Origin: Acetobacteraceae bacterium
Lineage (GTDB): Bacteria; Pseudomonadota; Alphaproteobacteria; Acetobacterales; Acetobacteraceae
Reading direction: 5' to 3'
Length of the DNA stretch: 17,298 nucleotides
Assembly (NCBI GenBank): GCA_030039695.1
Contig: JASHVB010000905.1
Location: 1 to 17,298 of the forward strand
A program made the position numbers and the translations under genes. This document shows positions 7,811 to 14,873 of this stretch, piece after piece (the first letter of the stretch is position 1; each line of letters opens with the position of its first letter). Below the pieces are notes generated by a model that did not search any database, had not been told where the DNA came from, and saw only the letters and a program-made list of their open reading frames with translations.

Positions 7811-9910
7811 ATGGTAGAACCGACAGTGACCAGTACCGAGCCATGGATCGGTGATTCTGCGCCGCGGTCGCGGATACCCGTTGTCGCGGCGCAGTTCGCC
7901 GAAGCGTTGCGCGCCGCGGGTCCGTCGCTGCTGTTCGGGCTGCGGATGTGGGCCGCGGTGTCCATTGCGCTTTACGTCGCGTTCTGGCTCGAGCTCGACA
8001 ACCCGTACTGGGCCGGCCTTTCGGCGGCGATCGTGTGTCAACCACAGCTCGGCGCCTCCTTGCGCAAAGGTTGGTTCCGCATGGTGGGCACTATGATCGG
8101 TGCTGTGTGGACCGTGGTGCTGATTGCCTGCTTCCCACAGGATCGCATGCTGTTTCTCGGCGGCTTGGTCGTGTGGAGCGCGGCCTGCGCCTTCGCCGCC
8201 ACGGTGTTGCGCAATTTCGCGTCGTATTCCGCGGCACTGGCGGGCATTACGTCGGCAATCATAACGGCCGACCTGCTCGGACCCGTCGGCGGCGTGGATG
8301 CCAATGCCGCCTTCCTGCTTGCTGTTGCCCGCGCCAGCGAGACCTGCATCGGCATCGTCTGCGCCGGCGTCGTTCTCGCCGCCACCGATCTCGGCGGCGC
8401 CCCGCGCCGGCTCGCTGTGCAGTTCGCTGATCTGTCGGCGGGAATCACCGCCAGTTTTATCTCGACACTGGCAACCGAGGGACAGGAATCCGACCACACG
8501 CTGCTGGTTCGTCGCGAATTCATTCGTCGCGTCACCGCCCTCGATCCGGTGATCGACCAGACGCTCGGGGAATCGGCGCGCATTCGCTATTATTCACCAG
8601 AGTTGCAGAGCGCGGTGGACGGTTTGTTCACAGCGCTGTCCGGATGGCGCGCGATCGCCAACGCGGGCAGGCTGCAACCTGGCGAGACCCGGGACGAAGC
8701 CGCGACGGTCCTCGAGAACCTGCCGCCGGAGCTGCAATCGGCGTCGCAGCCGGATGCCACTGCGCGTTGGATCCGAGATCCGGTTGCGCTGCACCGAAGC
8801 TGCGAGCTAACGGTGCGGCGATTGATCGCGCTGCCGGCCGCGACACCGTCGCTCCGTCTGCTTGCCGACAAGGCGGCCCAGACCTTGGGCGGCATCGCGC
8901 ATGCGCTCAATGGCATCGCACTGCTCGTTGCTGATCCAGCACGACAAATTCCGCGTCGCGGCATCAAGCAGTTTCGCGTGGCTGATTGGCTGCCGGCACT
9001 GGTCAATGCCGGCCGCGCCTTCATTACCATCGGCACGGTTGCGGTGTTCTGGATCGTCAGCGCCTGGCCGGGCGGTGGCACCTCGGTAGCGTTCGCGACG
9101 ATCGTCACCCTGGTGCTCGCGCCACGCGCCGAACAGGCTTATAACGCTGCCCTAGGCTTCACTGCAGGAGCAGTCCTTGACGTGATCCTTGCCGCAATCG
9201 TTGCTTTTGCGGTGTTGCCGGCCCTGGGCATCGAGCGGTTTGCTGGCTTCAGCCTCGTCCTTGCGGTTTGCCTGGTGCCCATTGGCGCCTTGCTGGCGCA
9301 AGCAAAGCAACCCCGGCAGGTCGGGTTGTTCACCGCAATGGCGTTGCTATTCCTTCCGATTTTGCAACCTGAAAATCCGATGACTTACGACCCCCAGACG
9401 TTTTACAACGCCGGCCTGGCGATCGTCTGCGGTGCCGGTTTTGGCGTGCTTTCGTACCGCCTGCTGCCGCCATTGTCGCCCGCCTTCCGCGTACGCCGGC
9501 TGCTTGCGCTGACATTGCGCGATCTGCGTCGTCTCGCGATGGGGCGCACCCGGCATGACTGGGAGGGTTTGGTATACGGCCGGCTCTCCGCAATGCCGGC
9601 TCAGGCGACCCCGCTACAGCACGCGCAGCTATTGTGCGCACTCTCGACCGGCAGCGAAATCATCCACCTGCGGCATTTTGCTCGCCATTTCGGTCACGGC
9701 CCGAACCTCGAAGCGGCACTCTCGGCGCTGGCGGAAGGCCACTGTGCACGGGCGATCGCTCAACTCTCACGCCTCGACGCTGAGCTGGCCACCGATGCCG
9801 CCGGAGGAACGCCGAGGCAAGTCGTCCTGCGGGCGCGAGGCCGCATTCTCGTTCTTTCCGAAGTTCTGGCGAGGCACGCTGATTATTTCGACGCGGGGGC
9901 GAGTGCATGA
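7811..9910 (+). CDS. FUSC/AaeB-family efflux permease
   Basis: This is an inner-membrane transporter of the FUSC (fusaric acid resistance)/AaeB family, which exports aromatic carboxylic acids and related toxicants with a periplasmic adaptor. From the ATG at 7811 it is 699 aa; a GTG at 7736 in frame is the other possible start, but the extra 25 residues look non-coding. The layout is typical: a first cluster of about six membrane spans (roughly residues 25-185, beginning LLFGLRMWAAVSIALYVAFW with the family's NPYWAGLSAAIV), a cytoplasmic segment of ~220 residues, a second cluster of spans (roughly 390-560) and a cytoplasmic tail. Its TGA overlaps the ATG of the DUF1656 gene, so the three efflux genes are translationally linked. 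The substrate cannot be told from sequence. Confidence 0.92.
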   Translation: MVEPTVTSTEPWIGDSAPRSRIPVVAAQFAEALRAAGPSLLFGLRMWAAVSIALYVAFWLELDNPYWAGLSAAIVCQPQLGASLRKGWFRMVGTMIGAVWTVVLIACFPQDRMLFLGGLVVWSAACAFAATVLRNFASYSAALAGITSAIITADLLGPVGGVDANAAFLLAVARASETCIGIVCAGVVLAATDLGGAPRRLAVQFADLSAGITASFISTLATEGQESDHTLLVRREFIRRVTALDPVIDQTLGESARIRYYSPELQSAVDGLFTALSGWRAIANAGRLQPGETRDEAATVLENLPPELQSASQPDATARWIRDPVALHRSCELTVRRLIALPAATPSLRLLADKAAQTLGGIAHALNGIALLVADPARQIPRRGIKQFRVADWLPALVNAGRAFITIGTVAVFWIVSAWPGGGTSVAFATIVTLVLAPRAEQAYNAALGFTAGAVLDVILAAIVAFAVLPALGIERFAGFSLVLAVCLVPIGALLAQAKQPRQVGLFTAMALLFLPILQPENPMTYDPQTFYNAGLAIVCGAGFGVLSYRLLPPLSPAFRVRRLLALTLRDLRRLAMGRTRHDWEGLVYGRLSAMPAQATPLQHAQLLCALSTGSEIIHLRHFARHFGHGPNLEAALSALAEGHCARAIAQLSRLDAELATDAAGGTPRQVVLRARGRILVLSEVLARHADYFDAGASA

Positions 9911-10110
9911 GGTTCGCCGAGATCGATCTGTTGGGCGTGTACGTCGCGCCGATGTCGCTGATGCTGGTCGCTGCCTGGGTGATCACGATCGCACTGCGCC
10001 GAGTTGCCGCGCGATTTGGGCTGCTACGCCACGTGTGGCACCCGGCGCTATTTGTATTCGCGGTTTACATGATCGTCCTGTCGTCGATCGTGTTAGTTAA
10101 GGCACGGTGA
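9907..10110 (+). CDS. DUF1656 (AaeX-like) small membrane protein
   Basis: A 67-aa protein with two predicted membrane spans (about residues 10-30 and 44-64), beginning MRFAEIDLLGVYVAP, which is the recognisable start of the DUF1656/AaeX family. These proteins are encoded almost always next to FUSC permeases and HlyD-type adaptors; their exact role is not established. Here it overlaps the permease gene by ATGA and is followed after 7 nt by the adaptor gene. It completes the three-part set. Confidence 0.92.
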   Translation: MRFAEIDLLGVYVAPMSLMLVAAWVITIALRRVAARFGLLRHVWHPALFVFAVYMIVLSSIVLVKAR

Positions 10111-10117
10111 GGGTGCT

Positions 10118-11257
10118 ATGTCTGAAGTCGAAGCCAAGGTGAAACCGAACTCGGAGCGCCCCGATCATGAGCCCACCCGGTTCCCCGACCCGACGGCCCC
10201 CGCGACGCTGAAGCGAGGCAGGCGCATCGTGCCGGTGTCGCTCACCCTGCTCGTCGCGGCGGTCGCGGTCGTGCTCGGATGGGCGATGTGGAATGCCTAT
10301 ATGGGCGCACCTTGGACACGTGACGGCACCGTTCGCGCCTATGTAGTCACGATGGCGCCGCAGGTCGCCGGGCAAATCGTGGAGCTGCCGATCGTTGACA
10401 ACAAGTACGTGCACAAGGGCGATCTGCTGATGGTCATCGACCCGACCAATTACCAGATCGCCGTCAGTCAGGCCGAGGCCGCGGTAAAGCAGGCCGAGGC
10501 GAGCGTGCACAACATCGACGCGCAGATCGCCGTCCAGGAGGCACAGATCAGCGCCAACCAGGCACAGGTTGATCGGGCGCAGGCAGCGCTTGTCTTCGCA
10601 AAGCAGCAGGCACAGCGCTACGTGGCGCTGGAGCAGGACGGCTGGGGCACCGTTCAGGACGCCGAGCAGTACGGATCCCAACTGCGCGAGCAGAATGCGG
10701 CGGTGAAGACAGCCTTGGAAAACCTCACGCTCGTGCAGCGGCAAATCGCGTCGCTGAAAGCGCAGCAGTTGAGCGCGGACGCGAGTCTCGAACAGGCCCA
10801 GGCCCAGCTCCGCCAGGCACAGGTGAATCTCGTGCGCACGCACATTGTCTCGCCGGTCGACGGCTACGTAACGAACCTGCTAGCGCAGCTCGGCGACTAC
10901 GTTAACGTTGGCGTGAACACGATCTCGGTTGTCGATGCCAATTCCTTCTGGATCGACGGATATTTCGAGGAGACCAACCTCGCGCCTATTCGGGTGGGGG
11001 ACCCAGCCGAAATCAAGCTGATGGGCTACAGCCAGATCGTGCGTGGCCATGTCGACAGCATCGCCCGCGAGATCAACGTCGCGAACGCACAGCCGAACGG
11101 GCAAGGCGTTGCGACGGTCAACCCAATCTTCACCTGGGTGCGGCTCGCGCAAAGAATTCCCGTGCGGATCCACATCGACCGGATACCGGAGGGCCTCGTT
11201 CTTGTGGCTGGAATGACCGCCACGGTTCAAATCGATCCGCGCCGTGATCATCCATAG
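10118..11257 (+). CDS. HlyD/EmrA-type periplasmic adaptor (AaeA-like)
   Basis: This membrane fusion protein links the FUSC permease to an outer-membrane channel across the periplasm. The 379-aa product has a ~35-residue cytoplasmic leader, one membrane anchor (about 37-62), the first half of the biotinyl-lipoyl-like domain (about 70-110, with TMAPQVAGQI and HKGDLL), a long Gln/Ala-rich coiled-coil hairpin (about 113-235), the second lipoyl half (THIVSPVDGYV), and a beta-barrel domain to the end. A GAGGG lies before the ATG, within and just after the stop of the DUF1656 gene. No outer-membrane TolC-type gene is adjacent, so a partner encoded elsewhere must be used. Confidence 0.94.
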   Translation: MSEVEAKVKPNSERPDHEPTRFPDPTAPATLKRGRRIVPVSLTLLVAAVAVVLGWAMWNAYMGAPWTRDGTVRAYVVTMAPQVAGQIVELPIVDNKYVHKGDLLMVIDPTNYQIAVSQAEAAVKQAEASVHNIDAQIAVQEAQISANQAQVDRAQAALVFAKQQAQRYVALEQDGWGTVQDAEQYGSQLREQNAAVKTALENLTLVQRQIASLKAQQLSADASLEQAQAQLRQAQVNLVRTHIVSPVDGYVTNLLAQLGDYVNVGVNTISVVDANSFWIDGYFEETNLAPIRVGDPAEIKLMGYSQIVRGHVDSIAREINVANAQPNGQGVATVNPIFTWVRLAQRIPVRIHIDRIPEGLVLVAGMTATVQIDPRRDHP

Positions 11258-11616
11258 ATCAACAATCATCAAGCCGTCTGACGTCAGCGATCCACGTGCG
11301 ACCGAGATTTGGCACGAACGCTGCCGACGCGTGTGCAACGTGGCGGTCGATTGCAAGGTCACTCCCGCAATCACTTGAGCAACCGGCGTACATGCATCCC
11401 TTCGTGCGTCGCTGTTCTCGCAGGTGCCAAAAAAATGCCTGTGTGATGATGACCGGCGCACGTGCCGGATGATCGAGCATTCAGTTGTTCGGCGGGAGAC
11501 TGGCTTCCGCATCTCGGCTGTTGGGAGTCGCGACCCGGCGCCAAATGTCTGCGTGCAGTGTGGCCGGTGGCTCACACCGCCGCCGATCACGCCTAGGTCC
11601 AGCAGGAGGTGCGGTC
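11258..11616. other. Intergenic region before cydA
   Basis: About 360 bases separate the efflux operon from cydA. I see no gene in it. It must hold the cydAB promoter. It contains a weak palindromic element, CCGGC (11453-11457) and GCCGG (11464-11468), around GCACGT, and an A-run at 11430-11435. I looked for an FNR/ANR box (TTGAT-N4-ATCAA) and did not find a good one, so control of cydAB by such a factor is not supported here. Confidence 0.5.
11604..11610 (+). promoter_or_regulatory. Strong ribosome binding site fixing the cydA start
   Basis: AGGAGGT, a full-strength Shine-Dalgarno sequence, lies 6 nt before the ATG at 11617. It decides this start over the upstream extension of the open frame to 11485. 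Confidence 0.85.
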
Positions 11617-12999
11617 ATGTACCCGTCGGCTTTGCTACTTTCGCGCCTGCAATGGGCCTGGGTGATCGGTTGGCACATCATGTTGCCGGCCTTCACTGTC
11701 GGGCTGGCATCCTACATCGCAGTCCTGGAGGGTCTCTATTTCTTCCGCCGTGACGCGATCTGGTTCCGGATTTCTCGCTTCTGGACGAAGATCTTTTCCG
11801 TGGCCTTCGCCATGGGCGTGGTGACCGGCATCATCATGCCGTTCCAGTTCGGCACCAACTGGTCAGGCTTCTCCGATGCGGTCGGCAACGTCCTTTCGCC
11901 GATGCTGGCCTATGAGGACCTGACCGCCTTCTTCCTGGAGGCGGCCTTTCTCGGCGTGTTGTTGTTTGGTCGTGATCGCGTGCCACGTTGGGCGCACTTA
12001 CTGTCCGCATGCATGGTCGCGCTGGGTACGCTGTTTTCCTCTTTCTGGATCCTGTCGGCGAACAGCTGGATGCAGACTCCGGCAGGGTTCACCATGCATG
12101 ATGGCCGCTTTTATCCCACCGAGTGGACGGCCATTGTTTTCAGTCCATCCTTCCCGTACCGCTTCGCTCACAACGTCTGCGCCTTTTACGTCACAACCGG
12201 CTTCACTGTGCTTGGTGTCGGCGCCTGGCTGGTGCAGCGGCGCCGCAGCGAGGAGGCTCGCCGCATGCTGTTGATGGCGTTGGGCTTCCTCACCGTGTTC
12301 GTACCGCTGCAAATGGTGCTTGGCGATCAGCAGGGGCTCAACACGCTGGAATATCAGCCGGCCAAAGTGGCCGCGATGGAGGGGCGGTGGAATACCGTCT
12401 CGCCCGCCCCGCTGACGCTGTTCGCCATACCAGAGCAGAAGGCGCAGAGGAACGCTGATGCCATCGACATCCCAGACCTCGGCAGCCTGATCCTGACGCA
12501 TTCTCTGCGCGGCGCTGTCAGGGGCCTCAAGGAATGGCCGGTGAACGATCAGCCGCCCGTACTGCCGGTGTTCATCGCTTTCCGCATCATGGTTGGCATC
12601 GCCTTCATCATGCTTGGCACGGTGGTGCTGGGTGGGCTGCTGTACCTGCGCGGTGCTCTGGTTCAAAGCGCGTGGTTCCTGCGCCAGTGCCAATTCACCG
12701 CGCCGCTTGGCTATATCGCAGTGCTCTCCGGCTGGACGGTGACGGAAGTCGGGCGCCAGCCCTGGACCGTGTATGGCCTGTTGCGCACGGCGCAATCCGT
12801 GTCCCCGTCACTGACGGGCTTCGACGTCATGCTGTCGTTGCTCGCCTACATGGTCGTCTACCTGACGATGTATCCCGCCGGCATTGTGGTCATGGCCCGC
12901 ATCGTGCAGCAGGGCCCGGCAACCGCAGAAGCGCCGCCTGCTGTTACGCCGCCTCCCGTAACGCCGGCTCGGGCCGCCATCCCTGTCAGCGCGGAGTAA
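11617..12999 (+). CDS. cydA: Cytochrome bd ubiquinol oxidase subunit I (CIO type)
   Basis: Subunit I of the quinol oxidase that reduces O2 to water at the inner membrane using hemes b558, b595 and d, without proton pumping. The 460-aa protein has heme-ligand candidates His20 (VIGWHIM), His185 (RFAHNV) and Met325 (FRIMVG), acidic residues Glu100 and Glu108, and the quinol-site residues Lys250 and Glu255 in a short Q-loop. The conserved GRQPW sits at 379-383. The short Q-loop and overall length fit the CioA/cyanide-insensitive subfamily rather than the E. coli long-loop CydA. A Pro/Ala-rich tail of ~25 residues ends it. cydB starts 5 nt after the stop, so the two form an operon. Confidence 0.96.
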   Translation: MYPSALLLSRLQWAWVIGWHIMLPAFTVGLASYIAVLEGLYFFRRDAIWFRISRFWTKIFSVAFAMGVVTGIIMPFQFGTNWSGFSDAVGNVLSPMLAYEDLTAFFLEAAFLGVLLFGRDRVPRWAHLLSACMVALGTLFSSFWILSANSWMQTPAGFTMHDGRFYPTEWTAIVFSPSFPYRFAHNVCAFYVTTGFTVLGVGAWLVQRRRSEEARRMLLMALGFLTVFVPLQMVLGDQQGLNTLEYQPAKVAAMEGRWNTVSPAPLTLFAIPEQKAQRNADAIDIPDLGSLILTHSLRGAVRGLKEWPVNDQPPVLPVFIAFRIMVGIAFIMLGTVVLGGLLYLRGALVQSAWFLRQCQFTAPLGYIAVLSGWTVTEVGRQPWTVYGLLRTAQSVSPSLTGFDVMLSLLAYMVVYLTMYPAGIVVMARIVQQGPATAEAPPAVTPPPVTPARAAIPVSAE

Positions 13000-13004
13000 T
13001 CAAA

Positions 13005-14018
13005 ATGGCCAACGGTCTTCCCGATCTGCTTCCCGTCTGGACACTGATCGTGGCGCTCAGTGTTTTTTTCTACGTGCTGCTTGATGGTTTCGACCTCGGC
13101 GTCGGCATGCTTTGGGGTTTGGCGGCCAAAGTGCACCGCGACTCGGTTATGGACACCATCGCCCCGGTGTGGGACGGCAACGAAACCTGGCTGATCCTGT
13201 GCGGCCTCGCACTTTTCGGGGTATTCCCACTGGCCTTCGCGATCATCATCCCCGCAGTGTATTTTCCCGTGCTGATGATGCTGCTCGCGTTGGTGTTCCG
13301 CGGCGTGGCCTTCGAGTTCCGTTTCGAACATCCGTGGATCACCCGCATCTGGGCGCACGGCTTCTGCGTCGGGTCGGCGTTTGCGACGTTCGCACAAGGC
13401 ACGATTCTTGGCGCCTTCATCCAGGGCTTCGCGGTGCAAGGCAGGAGGTTCGCCGGCTCCTCCTGGGATTGGCTGACACCGTTCTCCATCCTGACTGGCC
13501 TGGCGCTGATGGCTGGCTACTGCCTGCTCGGCGCCGGTTGGCTGGTGATCAAGACCGAGGGCGAACTGCAGGCCTGGGCACGCCGCATGGGGCTTTTCTG
13601 CCTGGTGGGCGTGCTGTTGGCGATTGTTGTTGTCAGCATATGGACCCCGCTGGCCGAGCCCGCCATCGCGCATCGCTGGTTCAGTTGGCCCCACATCGTG
13701 CTGCTTGCACCGGTGCCGCTGATCACGGCCATCGTCGCATGCCTGTGCTGGCACGCCTTTCGCGGCTGGGGCAGCGACAGCACCGGCTTCCTGACTACGA
13801 TCGGCTTGTTTCTCATGTCCTATCTCGGCGTGGCGATCAGTCTGTGGCCGATGATCGTGCCAGATCACTACACCATTTGGCAGGCAGCGTCGGCACAGGG
13901 CACGCAGATGTTCCTGCTGATCGGCACGCTTTTCCTGTTGCCGATTATCCTGATGTACTCCGGCTGGTCGTACTGGGTTTTTCGCGGAAAGCTGCGAGGC
14001 GATGTCGGCTACCACTGA
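13005..14018 (+). CDS. cydB: Cytochrome bd ubiquinol oxidase subunit II (CIO type)
   Basis: Subunit II of the bd oxidase, a structural partner of CydA without hemes of its own. The 337-aa protein has the family start with LLDGFDLGVGML (about 25-36), the conserved WDGNETW at 56-62, and about eight hydrophobic spans; length is standard. The ATG at 13005 follows the cydA stop closely, with GGAG at the end of cydA as ribosome binding site; the open frame runs further upstream inside cydA but without homology. I see neither a CydX nor a DUF2474 small subunit gene behind it, although CIO operons often carry one. Confidence 0.95.
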   Translation: MANGLPDLLPVWTLIVALSVFFYVLLDGFDLGVGMLWGLAAKVHRDSVMDTIAPVWDGNETWLILCGLALFGVFPLAFAIIIPAVYFPVLMMLLALVFRGVAFEFRFEHPWITRIWAHGFCVGSAFATFAQGTILGAFIQGFAVQGRRFAGSSWDWLTPFSILTGLALMAGYCLLGAGWLVIKTEGELQAWARRMGLFCLVGVLLAIVVVSIWTPLAEPAIAHRWFSWPHIVLLAPVPLITAIVACLCWHAFRGWGSDSTGFLTTIGLFLMSYLGVAISLWPMIVPDHYTIWQAASAQGTQMFLLIGTLFLLPIILMYSGWSYWVFRGKLRGDVGYH

Positions 14019-14753
14019 CCGCGCACACTCGCCTCGTGAGGGATACTCTTTCGCACGCAAATGGCGGGATCGTAAACTTCGCAAACAATCCGAAAGGCGC
14101 GTTGGCGCCGGTCGTCATCGACTCTGTCGTTGCACTTGCTTACAGCGTCGGAGAGCGGCCATGACGTCTGCACTTGGTGCGCCCGGACTTCCCCCCACCC
14201 GGACCAGCAGTGCCAAGTACATGATCGGCACCGCCCTCGGCCTCTCGCGGCTTTGAATGACGATCATGTTCGGCTTCATCAACGAGGTGCACTGTCTGGG
14301 GTCTGACGATAGCCGCACGGCCCCGATCGCCCAGCGCCCCAGGCAGCCAGAATTAGCGAGAAATGTTCATCGCGGCCGGTCCAATCCCTGATCGGCGTCC
14401 GGCCTTCGGCACGCAAGAGCACACAGGCATCTCGCGGAGTGATTGTCAGTTGCGGTTGCGGGACGCGAACCGCACGGTTTGCGACATCAATTGCGTCGCC
14501 ACCATCAGTCCCATCAACGGAATACGATCAGGCAAAATAGAGCAGAAAAGTGGAAGAAATGACCGGAACGACATTGTCAGATCTGGGCGTCGCCGGTGCT
14601 TCCCCGCCCCGGCGAATTTCCTCCTCGATGCGCGACAACAATCGCGCGACCTCCACGGCGAATTCCAACCACGGAATTCGCCGTTTCTTTCGGCGGGAAG
14701 GGGTCAGAGCTGCTAAAGGCAACAATCTCGTGAACACGCGTATACAGCCGATT
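14019..14753. other. Gene-poor region downstream of cydB
   Basis: About 730 bases in which I find no convincing gene. Short ORFs exist on both strands (for example + 14161-14256, + 14363-14716, - 14528-14737), but none has a ribosome binding site plus a protein-like translation. The region holds a perfect inverted repeat (14655-14684) and borders the SDR gene remnant at its right end. Confidence 0.5.
14655..14684 (+). terminator. Perfect 12-bp inverted repeat, possible intrinsic terminator
   Basis: ACGGCGAATTCC and its exact reverse complement GGAATTCGCCGT flank a 6-nt loop, AACCAC. On the plus strand the stem is followed by TTTCTTT, as in a rho-independent terminator; on the minus strand nothing similar follows. 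No gene ends near it on the plus strand (cydB ends 640 bases before), so it may be the terminator of a gene now lost, or an operator. Confidence 0.45.
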
Positions 14754-14852
14754 TCATCGGGTGATCAGCGCAGACCAGAGGGAAGGAATTCGGTGCCCGG
14801 CGGCCTGACGGCCATCGACATAGATCGTCTGTCCTGTCATGAAGCAGACTCG
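14754..14852 (-). pseudogene. C-terminal remnant of a short-chain dehydrogenase (SDR)
   Basis: The minus-strand frame ending in TGA at 14754-14756 contains FMTGQTIYVDGRQAAGHRI, which is the classic last stretch of SDR-family oxidoreductases (usual form: ...YVTGQTIYVDGG...). Nothing of the Rossmann fold, the TGxxxGxG cofactor motif or the YxxxK active site is present: upstream the sequence turns directly into the 3' end of the ATPase regulator, whose stop lies 22 nt away. This is the tail of a deleted gene. The match is short, about 17 residues, but the motif is very characteristic. Confidence 0.6.
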
Positions 14853-14873
14853 ATGCAATCGCCCGCCCACGCC

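Noticed and set aside
12858..14084. 408-aa minus-strand ORF opposite cydAB
   Set aside because: It is antisense to cydB and the 3' end of cydA, which have clear homology; the translation is Arg/His/Gln-rich low complexity, typical of GC-rich shadow frames.
14268..14390. Small plus-strand ORF starting MFGFINEVHC
   Set aside because: No ribosome binding site and a composition without membrane or domain character; not a CydX or DUF2474 peptide.
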